From Leisingera aquaemixtae (lineage in GTDB: Bacteria > Pseudomonadota > Alphaproteobacteria > Rhodobacterales > Rhodobacteraceae): 64,000 bases of DNA. Below, in pieces: positions 31,136 to 40,345 of this stretch; positions within the stretch are counted from its first letter, which is position 1; every line of letters begins with the position of its first letter. Both the position numbers and the translations under genes were made by a program. The stretch is from the NCBI RefSeq assembly GCF_001458395.1, contig NZ_CYSR01000007.1:62001-126000 (forward strand). Reading direction: 5' to 3'. The notes under the pieces are model-generated. The model was not told the DNA's origin. It did no database searches and was given only the letters and a program-made list of their open reading frames with translations.

Positions 31136-33672
31136 GCTTCGGCCATGGCCTGTTCCGGGCGGTTGCGCGCGTTGGACCAGGCCTGCACCAGCTGGCGCTG
31201 AAGCGCGGCGGCGGCAAGGCCCAGGGCGATGCCGCCGAAGATGGCCAGTGCATCGTTCAGCGGGCTGCGGCCCTCCAGCCCGATCATCGGCATCAAGAGC
31301 TCCGGCACGAAGCGGTGCAGCAGGTAGATCGGGAAGGCCGCCTGCGCCAGCCGCATCAGCGGGCGGGCGGCAAAGCGCGGCACCGGCAGGCGGCTGATGA
31401 ACAGCAGCCCGGCAACCATCGCCAGGAGCCACATGTATTTGATCCAGCCGCCGTACCAGTTGCCGCCGAGATAGGCGGCGGCGGGCATGATCACGCAGGC
31501 CGCCCCCAGCACCAGCAGCCGCTGCCCCAGTGTATTGGCCGCGGTGATGCACCAGCCGAGGGCAAACAGGTAGAAAACCCACGGCACGGTGAACTGCGCG
31601 CGGCCGCCGATCTGCCAGATTTCCGGCGCGATCAGCCGGATGGCGACGGCAAACCCCAGGAAGCAGAGGCCGGTGCGGAACGCGCCCTGCTGCACCAGCC
31701 AGCGCCGCACCGGCGGCAGGGCAAACGGCAGCGCCGCCAGCAGGGACATCTGCAGATAAGCCTCGATGAACCAGTAGAGATAGGGCAGCATCAGGTGGGT
31801 TTCGGGGGTGGTCACGGCGAAGTTGCCGGCCAGGAAGACCGAGGCCCAGGGCACCTGCTCCCAGGCCACGGCATAGCCGGCCAGGATCAGGTAATAGGGG
31901 ATCAGCACCGCTGCCACCGGTTTGAAGAAGCTGCGCATGCTGCCGGATTTCAGCGCGTCCCAGCGGAAGCCTGCAACGCTCATCCCCATCAGGATCACCA
32001 TTGCGGCCGCACCGCCGTAGACCGGCCAGAAGGTCTGGTGCGCAGTGACCACCGCGAGGATGGCAACCACCCGGGCCACAAGGTCAAAGGGCAGGCTGGC
32101 AGAGGGTGCCGGGGCCGCCTGCTCCAGATCCTTGACCGGCATGTCTTCCCAGCCGGCCGGGGCGCCGCCCAGGGCCTCGTCCAGCGCCAGTGACAGCTCC
32201 ACATGGCGCAGCGAGTCGCCGCCCAGCGAGGCGAAACTGTCGTTGCGGCCCACGGTCTGCGGTGCAAAGGCGGCCTGATAGGCGGCCAGAACGCCCTTGG
32301 CCGGTTTCGGCTTGGCGCACTGCGCCTTAAGCGCCGGATAGTCGATCTTGCCATTGGCGCGGCGCGGCAGGGAGGTGCGCGGGATCACGGTGAAATGCTG
32401 CTGGCCGACGCCGGTCAGCCGGGCCGCCAGCGCGGCGATGCCGTCCTGCGGCCCGCAGACGACGATGGAGATGCGGGCGTCGTCGCCCCAGACCGCGGCC
32501 TCGTGCCCCTGGGCGGCCAGGGCGCGCTCGATGGCGTCATGGCCGATGCGCAGGCCCGCGATCTTGGACATCCGCGACAGCCGCCCGGTGATGTGGTAGA
32601 GCCCGTTTGCATCGCGCCGGGCCAGGTCGCCGGTGGCCAGTTCGCTGAGCTCCGCGCCCCTGGCCAGACCGGCGCTGTCTTCGGCATAGCCCATCATCAC
32701 GTTCGGGCCTTGGTAGGTCAGCTCGCCCTCGCCTTCGGGCGCGGTGATTTCCCGGCCGCCGGCATCGCGCAGCAGCAGGCGGCCGCCGGGGATCGCCCGG
32801 CCTGCGGCACCGGGGTTTGCCAGGGCCTCTTCCGGCGGCAGATAGCTGATCCGGGCGGTGGCCTCTGTCTGGCCGTACATGACAAAGAACCGCCCGGCGC
32901 GGGCCTGCATCCGGCCGGCCCAGGCGCTGACCTGATCCGGCTCCATGGCCCCTCCCGCCACGGTGAGGGTCTTGAGGCTTTCGGGCAGGGCGTGGGACAG
33001 GCCTGCGCTCTCCAGCAGCCGGAAGTGGTGCGGCACACCGGCCAGGCTGGTGGCGCCGGAGGCCTCCAGCGCGGTGGCGAAACCGGCCTCCAGCACCGAG
33101 CCGGGCGCGAGCCAGAGACTGGCGCCGGCCGCCAGATGCGAGTGCAGCACTGAGAGACCGTAGGAATAATGCAGCGGCAGGATCAGCGCGGCACGGTCTT
33201 TGGGCTGGATCTGGAGGTATTCCGCGATGGCGCGGGCATTGGCGTCCACGGCGGCGCGGGACAGCCGCACGCCGCGGCCATGGCCGGTGCTGCCGGAGGT
33301 TTGCAGGAGCAGCGCCAGCTCCGGATGGATGGCGGCTGGTTCATGCGCATGGCCCAGCAGCTGCCAGCTGCCGCCAATCCGGCGGAAACTGGCGGCGGGG
33401 CGGAAGCGTTCCTCCAGCCGGGCGGCGGTTGCTTCCTCCCCGGCGGGCAGCGGCATCACGGCGTGGCCCGCCGCCAGAACGCCGAGATAGGCGGTAATGG
33501 CCTCGGGATCGGCGGCGGCCTCTACCGCAATCAGCTGCCGGTCCTGCGGCAGCAGGGCGGCAAACTGCGCTGCGGCATCGGCCAGTGCGGCGTAGGACAG
33601 CCGGGCTCCTTCCGCCGTTATAAGGCAGGGTCGGGGGCCGAAAGCGCGCAAATTCTCGAGGTCAAAAAACAT
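31132..33672 (-). CDS. adenylation - acyl carrier - acyltransferase-3 fusion protein
   Basis: An 846-aa three-part protein. Residues 1-450 are an AMP-forming adenylation domain (P-loop LLLQTSGSTGHGRG about 121-134; VMYGQTEATARISYL; ATGDLARRD; C-terminal catalytic Lys in RRANGKIDY, about 442). Residues about 460-515 are a carrier domain whose phosphopantetheine Ser is in GGDSLRHVEL (about 487). Residues about 525-846 are a hydrophobic acyltransferase-3-like membrane domain with about ten segments. It probably activates an acyl or amino acid, holds it as a thioester and passes it to a sugar or lipid at the membrane. AAGGAG precedes the ATG at 33672; the longer frame to 33864 lacks support. It shares 4 bases with the converging aminotransferase end. 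Confidence 0.82.
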   Translation of the reverse strand: MFFDLENLRAFGPRPCLITAEGARLSYAALADAAAQFAALLPQDRQLIAVEAAADPEAITAYLGVLAAGHAVMPLPAGEEATAARLEERFRPAASFRRIGGSWQLLGHAHEPAAIHPELALLLQTSGSTGHGRGVRLSRAAVDANARAIAEYLQIQPKDRAALILPLHYSYGLSVLHSHLAAGASLWLAPGSVLEAGFATALEASGATSLAGVPHHFRLLESAGLSHALPESLKTLTVAGGAMEPDQVSAWAGRMQARAGRFFVMYGQTEATARISYLPPEEALANPGAAGRAIPGGRLLLRDAGGREITAPEGEGELTYQGPNVMMGYAEDSAGLARGAELSELATGDLARRDANGLYHITGRLSRMSKIAGLRIGHDAIERALAAQGHEAAVWGDDARISIVVCGPQDGIAALAARLTGVGQQHFTVIPRTSLPRRANGKIDYPALKAQCAKPKPAKGVLAAYQAAFAPQTVGRNDSFASLGGDSLRHVELSLALDEALGGAPAGWEDMPVKDLEQAAPAPSASLPFDLVARVVAILAVVTAHQTFWPVYGGAAAMVILMGMSVAGFRWDALKSGSMRSFFKPVAAVLIPYYLILAGYAVAWEQVPWASVFLAGNFAVTTPETHLMLPYLYWFIEAYLQMSLLAALPFALPPVRRWLVQQGAFRTGLCFLGFAVAIRLIAPEIWQIGGRAQFTVPWVFYLFALGWCITAANTLGQRLLVLGAACVIMPAAAYLGGNWYGGWIKYMWLLAMVAGLLFISRLPVPRFAARPLMRLAQAAFPIYLLHRFVPELLMPMIGLEGRSPLNDALAIFGGIALGLAAAALQRQLVQAWSNARNRPEQAMAEA

Positions 33673-33907
33673 CCGCAACTCCTTCGAGGGGGGCGGGTAA
33701 GATAATTTACTAATTTTGTCAATTATTGATGCGGGGCGGCCGCGCTGTACTTTTTCACGCCCTGGTGCGGAGCCCGTATGAAGTGTGTAATCAACATTAT
33801 GGTAAGAATGGATTGACCCGTGACAGCAGTGGTTGGCGCCGCCTGGCTGAATCCATGCGGACACCCCCGCCGGCAGCCCGGCAGGGGTGCGAAGGCGGCG
33901 CAGGGGA

Positions 33908-35023
33908 TCAAGTTTCCTGACCGGAGCGGTCGCCCAGGGTCACGTCCAGCGTCAGCGCCTTGCCCTGGCGCAGCACCTCGATCTGTGCGGACTCACCGGG
34001 GGCATTCATCGCCACTGCCGCGGTCAGATCGCGCAGCTCGTCAATTTCGGCACCGTCAAAGCGCAGCACCACATCGCCGGGCTTCAGGCCCGCCTTGGCA
34101 GCCGGGCTGCCGGCCTGCACGCTTTCGATCACCACGCCCTTGCCGGCCTCGCGGCCCAGCACGCTGGCGGCGTCCTCCGACAGCGGCTTGATCTGCACGC
34201 CCAGCCAGCCGCGGGTGATTTCGCCGTCATCTTCCAGATCGGCAACGATTTTCTGCACCATGTCCGAGGGCACCGCAAAGCCGATGCCGACGGAGCCGCC
34301 GCCCGGCGAATAGATCGCGGTGTTCACCCCCACGACCTCGCCTTCGGCGTTGAACAGCGGCCCGCCGGAGTTGCCCCGGTTGATCGCCGCGTCGGTCTGG
34401 ATGAAATCGTCGAACGGGCCGGAGTTGATGTTGCGCGAGGTGGCCGAGACGATGCCGGAGGTCACCGTTCCCGACAGACCGAACGGGCTGCCCATGGCGA
34501 TGACCTCATCGCCCACCCGCAGCTCCCCGGATGAGCCGAATTCCACCACCGGCAGCGGCGCGTCCGCCGCCACCTTCAGCAGCGCGATGTCGGTCAGCGG
34601 GTCTGTGCCGACAACGGCGGCGTCATGCTTGCTGCCGTCGGCCAGGGTCACGGTCACCGTCTGGGCGTTTTCGATCACGTGGTTATTGGTGACGATCAGC
34701 CCCTCCTCGGCAATCACAAAGCCGGAGCCTGCACCTTTCATCTGGCGGCTGTCCGGCTGCTGCGGCAGGCGGCCCCCGAAGCGGCGCATGAATTCCTCCA
34801 TCAGCGGGTCATTGGGCATCGCCTGGTGGTCCGACACGGGCTGTGCCTTGCCAGTCACCTCGACATAGACAACCGCGGGCGCGACGGTTTCGACCAGATC
34901 GGCATAGCCGCCGGCAGGCACCGCCAGCGCAGGGGCCGGGGTCATTGCAAACAAGGCGGCGGCCGATGCGGCGGCGGTCAGGCCAAAGGCAAATCTCTTG
35001 GGGGCGGTGGCAGGATTGGACAT
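33908..35023 (-). CDS. HtrA/DegP-type periplasmic serine protease
   Basis: A 371-aa protease with a signal peptide (AAASAAALFAMTPAPALA). The trypsin-like domain has its catalytic triad in VTNNHVIENA (His), LTDIALLKV (Asp) and RGNSGGPLFN (Ser). One PDZ domain follows (RGWLGVQIKPLSEDAASVLG ... SPAAKAGLKPGDVVLRFDG). DegP has two PDZ domains, so this is closer to DegS or single-PDZ HtrA forms, although it appears to be exported rather than membrane-anchored. The ATG at 35023 was chosen because it begins the signal peptide. It is divergent from a two-component system that may respond to envelope stress and control it, as CpxRA does degP elsewhere. Confidence 0.88.
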   Translation of the reverse strand: MSNPATAPKRFAFGLTAAASAAALFAMTPAPALAVPAGGYADLVETVAPAVVYVEVTGKAQPVSDHQAMPNDPLMEEFMRRFGGRLPQQPDSRQMKGAGSGFVIAEEGLIVTNNHVIENAQTVTVTLADGSKHDAAVVGTDPLTDIALLKVAADAPLPVVEFGSSGELRVGDEVIAMGSPFGLSGTVTSGIVSATSRNINSGPFDDFIQTDAAINRGNSGGPLFNAEGEVVGVNTAIYSPGGGSVGIGFAVPSDMVQKIVADLEDDGEITRGWLGVQIKPLSEDAASVLGREAGKGVVIESVQAGSPAAKAGLKPGDVVLRFDGAEIDELRDLTAAVAMNAPGESAQIEVLRQGKALTLDVTLGDRSGQET

Positions 35024-35168
35024 CTTCGTTTCCTTGCGTTGAAGTGATGAAAGCCAGATGGAGGGCCCGGATTTCAACCGCCTGACGCCTTCTATACAGA
35101 TCTGTAATGTGCGCCGCGCCGCGCCGGGGTGTATCACCGGCGCGGTTGAAACACGGGAGGGGCAGGCC

Positions 35169-35840
35169 TTGAAAATCCTGGTGATCGAAGATGACGCCAC
35201 CACTGGCCCCTATGTTCAGGCGGGGCTGCGCGAGGAAGGGCATACCGCCGACCTCGTCACCGACGGGCGCGAGGGGCTGCTGCAGGCCACCGCGGCGGAG
35301 TATGATGTGCTGATCATCGACCGGATGCTGCCCGGTCTCGACGGGCTGAGCCTGATAAAGACCCTGCGCGGCGCCGGCGTGCGCACGCCCGCCATCATGC
35401 TGACGGCGCTGAGCGGGGTGAACGACCGGATCGACGGGCTGGAAGCCGGGGCGGATGACTATCTGGTCAAACCCTTTGCCTTTGGCGAGCTGGCCGCCCG
35501 GGTGGCCGCGCTGGCCCGCCGCCCGGGCCTGCAGGAGCAGGAGACGGTGCTGCGGGCGGGGGATCTGGAGATGGACCTGATCCGCCGCAGGGTGACGCGC
35601 GCGGGCCAGGAGATCGACCTCCTGCCCCGCGAGTTCCGCCTGCTGGAGCATCTGCTGCGCCGCAAGGGCCGGGTGCAGACCCGCACCATGCTGCTGGAAG
35701 CGGTCTGGGACATCAGTTTCGACCCGCAGACCAATGTGGTGGAGACCCATATCTCGCGGCTGCGGGCCAAGGTCGACAAGCCGTTCGGCACCGAACTGAT
35801 CGAAACCGTGCGCGGTGCGGGGTACCGGATTGCCGGCTGA
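35169..35840 (+). CDS. OmpR/PhoB-family response regulator
   Basis: A 223-aa regulator with a receiver domain (KILVIEDD, phospho-Asp51 in LIIDRMLPGLDG, Lys in YLVKPF) and a C-terminal winged helix (LPREFRLLEHLLRRKGRVQTRTMLLEAVW ... VVETHISRLRAKVDK ... IETVRGAGYRI). The start is a TTG at 35169 with GGGAGGGG just upstream; the ATG at 35058 would add 37 residues that do not belong to the fold. It overlaps the following kinase gene by 26 bases. Confidence 0.9.
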   Translation: MKILVIEDDATTGPYVQAGLREEGHTADLVTDGREGLLQATAAEYDVLIIDRMLPGLDGLSLIKTLRGAGVRTPAIMLTALSGVNDRIDGLEAGADDYLVKPFAFGELAARVAALARRPGLQEQETVLRAGDLEMDLIRRRVTRAGQEIDLLPREFRLLEHLLRRKGRVQTRTMLLEAVWDISFDPQTNVVETHISRLRAKVDKPFGTELIETVRGAGYRIAG

Positions 35841-37194
35841 CCTGCTCCGCCGGGCGCGGGTGCTGCTGCGCTCCTCGCCGATGCAGCAGTCGCTGTGGCT
35901 GTCGCTGCTGTTTGTCGCGGCCAGCTCGCTCAGCCTTGGCATCACCTATTACGTGGCGCACGGCGCCCAGCGGCAGGCGATCGAGCAGAGCCTGACACAG
36001 GATATGGCGGGCTTTCGCGCCGCGCCCTCCGCCGCGGCGCTGGCGGCGCTGGTCAATGCCGAAACGCGCGAGACCGACCCGCAGCGCCGCCTGCTCAGCT
36101 ACCGCCGCCCCGGCGGGCGGGTGGTGGCCGGCAATGCCGCGATCATGCAGCAGCAGGCGGGGTTCCGGGTGGTGGCTCTGGGGCCGGAACCGGTGGAGAT
36201 CTCGGGCCGGTTCATCTCGCTCAGCGAATACATCCACGGCGGGTTGCTGACCGTGGCGCAAAGCGCCAAGCCGCTGGATGACCTGCGCCAGACGTTCCTG
36301 TGGGTGTTCCTGTTCAGCCTGCTGCCCGCGACGGCCCTGGCGATGCTGGGCGGCGTGCTGCTGGCGCGGCGCTCAGCCCGCTCTCTCAGGGGGATCGAGC
36401 GCACGCTGTCGGCGCTCACCTCCGGAGACCTTGGCGCGCGGGTGCCGCAGGCCGGGCAGGCGCAGGGCGATATCACCCGCATCGGCCGCAGCGTGAACCG
36501 CATGGCGCAGGCCCAGCAGCAGGCCACCGAGGCGCTGCGGCAGGTCTCGGCGGACATTGCGCATGATCTGAAAACGCCGATCCAGCGGGTGGCGGTGCAG
36601 CTGTCGCGGCTGCAGGAGATGCCCGACCTGCCGCAAGAGGCGCAGGCGCTGGCGGACAAGGCGCTGGAGGAGACCCGCGGCATCACCAGCACCTTCCAGG
36701 CGCTGCTGCAAATCGCCCAGCTGGAGGACGGCACGCCGCGGTCGCGGTTCGAAGCCGTCGACCTGCGCGAGGTCGCCGCCACCTTTGCCGAAATCTATGA
36801 ACCGGCGGCGGAGGAGCAGAACCGCACCCTCAGCCTCAGCCTGCCGGAGGCGCCGGTCAGCGTCACCGGCGACCGCGCCCTGCTGGGCCAGCTGCTGGCG
36901 AACCTCATCGAAAACGCGCTGCGCCATACTCCCGAAGGCACCGGCATCAGCCTGTCGCTGCGCCGCGACGGGGCGGTCGCGGTCCTGTCTGTGCGAGACC
37001 ATGGCCCCGGCATCCCAGAGGCGGAACACCAGAAGGTTCTGCGCCGCCTCTACCGGCTGGAGCGGAGCCGGACCACGCCGGGCAGCGGCCTGGGGCTGAG
37101 CCTGGTGGCGGCGATTGCCGGCCTGCACGGGGCCGAGCTGCGCCTGTCCGATGCAAAACCCGGCCTGCGGGTGGAAGTGCGATTCGCAACGTAG
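35815..37194 (+). CDS. sensor histidine kinase
   Basis: A 459-aa kinase with membrane segments at about residues 24-46 and 162-184, HAMP at about 185-238 (RSLRGIERTLSALTSGDLGARVP), HisKA with phospho-His250 (IAHDLKTPIQRVAVQ), and HATPase with N box (NLIENALRHTPEG), G1 (VRDHGPGIPE) and G2 (PGSGLGLSLVAA). It starts with GTG inside the regulator gene, so the pair is translationally coupled; an ATG at 35881 is an alternative. The cognate signal is unknown, and the divergent HtrA gene hints at envelope stress. Confidence 0.88.
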   Translation: MRGTGLPADLLRRARVLLRSSPMQQSLWLSLLFVAASSLSLGITYYVAHGAQRQAIEQSLTQDMAGFRAAPSAAALAALVNAETRETDPQRRLLSYRRPGGRVVAGNAAIMQQQAGFRVVALGPEPVEISGRFISLSEYIHGGLLTVAQSAKPLDDLRQTFLWVFLFSLLPATALAMLGGVLLARRSARSLRGIERTLSALTSGDLGARVPQAGQAQGDITRIGRSVNRMAQAQQQATEALRQVSADIAHDLKTPIQRVAVQLSRLQEMPDLPQEAQALADKALEETRGITSTFQALLQIAQLEDGTPRSRFEAVDLREVAATFAEIYEPAAEEQNRTLSLSLPEAPVSVTGDRALLGQLLANLIENALRHTPEGTGISLSLRRDGAVAVLSVRDHGPGIPEAEHQKVLRRLYRLERSRTTPGSGLGLSLVAAIAGLHGAELRLSDAKPGLRVEVRFAT

Positions 37195-37250
37195 CCTGCC
37201 GCGGCCAGCCCCTTCGGCCCTTCCAGACGTCCCGCCCGGCCCGGTCCTGA

Positions 37251-37274
37251 CCGTTTTCCGCTGCCGGAAAACGG
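37251..37274. terminator. perfect 10-bp hairpin between convergent genes
   Basis: CCGTTTTCCG (37251-37260) and CGGAAAACGG (37265-37274) form a perfect stem with a 4-base loop, between the ends of the sensor kinase and the guanine deaminase gene. The A/T-containing stem could terminate in both directions, although no separate T-run follows. Confidence 0.45.
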
Positions 37275-37337
37275 CACCGGGATCCGCCGCAGCCTGGACG
37301 CCTCAGCCCGGCGCGGCGGAGCCTGACGGTTCCGGCC

Positions 37338-38642
37338 CTATGCCGCCGGTTTCATCGGCTTGCCGGCCGCATAGGTCTGCGCGATGGAGCGGTCGTCGCC
37401 CAGGGTCTGCAGGATGAACAGCTCCTCCGACAGGGTCTCCGCCCGCTGCATCCGCAGGTCCATTGCCGGGGTGGCGCGGGAATCGAGCACCACGATATCG
37501 GCCTCGGTGCCCGCCTCCAGCGTGCCGATCTTGTCCTCCAGCCCCAGCGCCACCGCATTGCCGCGGGTGATCCAGTGGAAGGCGCGCAAGGGGTGCAGCT
37601 TCTGGTTCTGCAATTGCAGGACCTTGTAGCCTTCGTTCAGGGTCTGCAGCATCGAATAGCTGGTGCCGGCGCCGATGTCGGTGGCAATCGCATTGGTGAT
37701 GCCGCGGCTGCGCAGGCCTGCGTCGTCAAACAGCCCGCTGCCCAGGAACAGGTTGGAGGTCGGGCAGAACACCGGCTTGGCCTTGGTCTCCGCCAGCGCG
37801 TCGATCTCGCGCGGCTGCAGGTGGATCGAATGGCCCAGCAGCATCTTTTCCGTCAGCAGCCCGTAGGACTGATAGACGTCCAGATAGTCGCGCGCCTGCG
37901 GGTAAAGCTCGGCGGTGAAGGCGATCTCGTCGTGGTTTTCCGACAGGTGGGTCTGCACGTAGCACTCCGGGTGTTCCTGCACCAGCGCGCCGGCCATTTC
38001 CATCTGGCCGGGGGTGGAGGTGATGGCAAAGCGCGGGGTGATCGCATACAGCCCGCGGCCCTTGCCGTGGTATTTCGCGATCAGCTCCTTGGTGTCGTCA
38101 TAGCCGCTGACCGGCGTGTCCAGCAGGCCCTCGGGCGCGTTGCGGTCCATCAGCACCTTGCCGCCGATCATCCGCATGTTGCGGCGGGCGGCCTCGGTGA
38201 AATAAGCCTCGGCGGAGGTCTTGTGGGCCGAGCAGTAGGCGACGGCGGTGGTGGTGCCGTGGCTGGTCAGCAGGTCAAAGAAATGCCCGGCCATCTCGGC
38301 ACTGTGGCCAGCGTCGGCAAAACGGACCTCCTCGGGGAAGGTATAGTTGTTCAGCCACTCCAAGAGCTGTGAGCCCCAGGAGGCGATCACCTGCACCTGC
38401 GGGAAATGCAGGTGGGTGTCGATGAAGCCTGCCATCAGGATATGCGGGCGGTGGTCGATCACCTCGGCGCCTGCGGCCTGCGGGGCCAGCGCCTCATAGC
38501 TGCCTTTAGCCTGGATCATGCCGTCCGCGACCAGCAGCGCGCCGTCCTCGATGAACTCATAGGCGCTGGTGTCTTCGGGGCCTTGCGGTTCGGCGGTGAA
38601 GGAAAGAACCCGCCCGCGCAGCAGCGTCTGTTTCGATGTCAT
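37338..38642 (-). CDS. guaD: guanine deaminase
   Basis: A 434-aa amidohydrolase that turns guanine into xanthine and ammonia, feeding the xanthine dehydrogenase encoded nearby. The metal-binding motif is GFIDTHLHFPQVQVIASWGSQLLEWLNNYTFPEE (about residues 73-106), which is specific for guanine deaminases. Further ligands are expected in YVQTHLSENHDEI (His) and TDIGAGTSYSML (Asp). It sits downstream of a nucleobase permease and xdhABC on the same strand, in line with a purine-degradation unit. Confidence 0.93.
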   Translation of the reverse strand: MTSKQTLLRGRVLSFTAEPQGPEDTSAYEFIEDGALLVADGMIQAKGSYEALAPQAAGAEVIDHRPHILMAGFIDTHLHFPQVQVIASWGSQLLEWLNNYTFPEEVRFADAGHSAEMAGHFFDLLTSHGTTTAVAYCSAHKTSAEAYFTEAARRNMRMIGGKVLMDRNAPEGLLDTPVSGYDDTKELIAKYHGKGRGLYAITPRFAITSTPGQMEMAGALVQEHPECYVQTHLSENHDEIAFTAELYPQARDYLDVYQSYGLLTEKMLLGHSIHLQPREIDALAETKAKPVFCPTSNLFLGSGLFDDAGLRSRGITNAIATDIGAGTSYSMLQTLNEGYKVLQLQNQKLHPLRAFHWITRGNAVALGLEDKIGTLEAGTEADIVVLDSRATPAMDLRMQRAETLSEELFILQTLGDDRSIAQTYAAGKPMKPAA

Positions 38643-38718
38643 GTCTTTTGGTGTCCTTGGTTCGCAGGCAGGGGACGCGCTGGCCCCCTGCCCATTATTA
38701 TTTGGGTGTCATTTGGGA

Positions 38719-40314
38719 TTATTCGCCCGCCGGCAGATGCGGCACGTGGGGTTTCACACCGTCCTCTGCCGCTTCCTCATGCTCCTCCGCCTTGTGGAAG
38801 ATCGGGTAGATGTAAAGGAAGGCCGCAGCGATCAGGTAGCCCATGGCGACACCGCTGAACTCCGGCCAATGCAGGCTGGCAGAGTGGATGATGCCGACCA
38901 GCGACATCAGTGCCGCCGCCAGGGCAAAGCCGCCCGCGTTGCGGAAGTCGCCGTCGATCACGCTGGCCACGATGGCGCCCCAGATCAGGCCGGTCAGGAT
39001 CGCACCCTGGCTGAGCGCCAGATGGCCTTCGTAATGCGCGCCCTGCTGCAGCAGCGCCGCTGTCAGTTCCGGATCGCCCAGCTGCGCCATGCCGGTGGCA
39101 CCCAGTGCGCCCAATGCGCCGGCCAGTGCCCCCCATTTGATCACCAGGAAGGCCGACACATGCGGCATCATCGCGATGGTCACCGCGGCGATGTGGTCGG
39201 TCTTCACCGAATGCGCAGTGTTCGTGACCAGGCTCAGTGCCACGAACACCAGAACCGGCGCGGCAGCCGCCACGGGGATCAGGTTGTTGAGGAAAGCCAG
39301 GAGGCCAAAGAAGGCGGCAAAGGGGATCACCAGCCCGACGCCGATGATGTAGCCGGAGCGCGCGCCCATCCGCTTATACGCCGGGTGGCCGATATAGGCG
39401 GTGGTCGGGAACGGCGAGCCGAAGACCGCGCCGATCATGGTGCCAACGCCATCGGTCACCTGGCAAACGGCAACCGGGTAGTGGTCGCCCGCGGCTTCGG
39501 CGCTTTCGACGTTGTTCATGGTTTCGATGAAGTTGTAGATCTGCACTGGCACCAGCACCAGGAACAGCTCCGGGTTGGCGAACAGATGCTGGATGCCCGC
39601 GATCAGGTCGCCGAAGTACGGGACCGGCAGGTAGACGCCGACGCCCTCGAAGGAGACCGAGGCCTCGCCCATGCCGAGCGCCACAACGGTGCCCACGATC
39701 AGCGCCAAGAGACCGGCGGGGATGTTGAACGGCAGCCGGTGGCGGCCCACCAGACCCCACAGGATGATGATCATCGAGGCAAAGCCGATGAACGGATTTT
39801 CAAAGATCGTCGCCAGCGGCACGGTGCCGATGAACACCAGCGCAATGCCGCAGAGCGTGCCCAGCATCCCGGCGCGCGGGGTCACGCGCTTGAGCCAGGG
39901 GCCGACGATCGCGCCAAGGCCGGCGACGATGCCGCCCATGAAGCCCGCGCCGATGCCCACCTGCCAGGCCAGCATGGCGTCATTGGTGGACCAGTAGATC
40001 GGTCCGATCACCCCGAACAGATAGACGAACATCACCGGGGTCGAGATGCCATAGGGCAGCGCGGTCACGTCGCGCCCTTCCTTCTCGGCAATGTGCTTGG
40101 CCAGCCAGGTGTAGACCGCGATACCGGCCAGGATCGCCACCGCGGCGCCCGGCACGATGCGGCCGAACACGATCTCGGCCGGCATGTTGAAGACAAACTG
40201 ACAGATGCCCGAAAGCACGATCAGGTTGATCAGGTTGTCGGTGAACAGCGCCCAGAATGCACTGAAGTCATTCCGCGCGAACAGTTTGTACGTATAGCTC
40301 CGCCCTGTGGTCAT
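38719..40314 (-). CDS. purine/nucleobase permease (AzgA-like / NCS2-related)
   Basis: A 531-aa protein with about 12 membrane segments. Motifs include ALPYGISTPVMFVYLFGVIGPIYW and VPVQIYNFIETMNNVESAEAAGDHYPV, seen in the xanthine/uracil/hypoxanthine permease superfamily. The exact substrate cannot be read from sequence. It lies between guaD and xdhC on the same strand, which points to guanine, hypoxanthine or xanthine uptake. Confidence 0.78.
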   Translation of the reverse strand: MTTGRSYTYKLFARNDFSAFWALFTDNLINLIVLSGICQFVFNMPAEIVFGRIVPGAAVAILAGIAVYTWLAKHIAEKEGRDVTALPYGISTPVMFVYLFGVIGPIYWSTNDAMLAWQVGIGAGFMGGIVAGLGAIVGPWLKRVTPRAGMLGTLCGIALVFIGTVPLATIFENPFIGFASMIIILWGLVGRHRLPFNIPAGLLALIVGTVVALGMGEASVSFEGVGVYLPVPYFGDLIAGIQHLFANPELFLVLVPVQIYNFIETMNNVESAEAAGDHYPVAVCQVTDGVGTMIGAVFGSPFPTTAYIGHPAYKRMGARSGYIIGVGLVIPFAAFFGLLAFLNNLIPVAAAAPVLVFVALSLVTNTAHSVKTDHIAAVTIAMMPHVSAFLVIKWGALAGALGALGATGMAQLGDPELTAALLQQGAHYEGHLALSQGAILTGLIWGAIVASVIDGDFRNAGGFALAAALMSLVGIIHSASLHWPEFSGVAMGYLIAAAFLYIYPIFHKAEEHEEAAEDGVKPHVPHLPAGE

Positions 40315-40345
40315 GGCGGCCTCCTCCTATCAGAGGACGCAGTCC

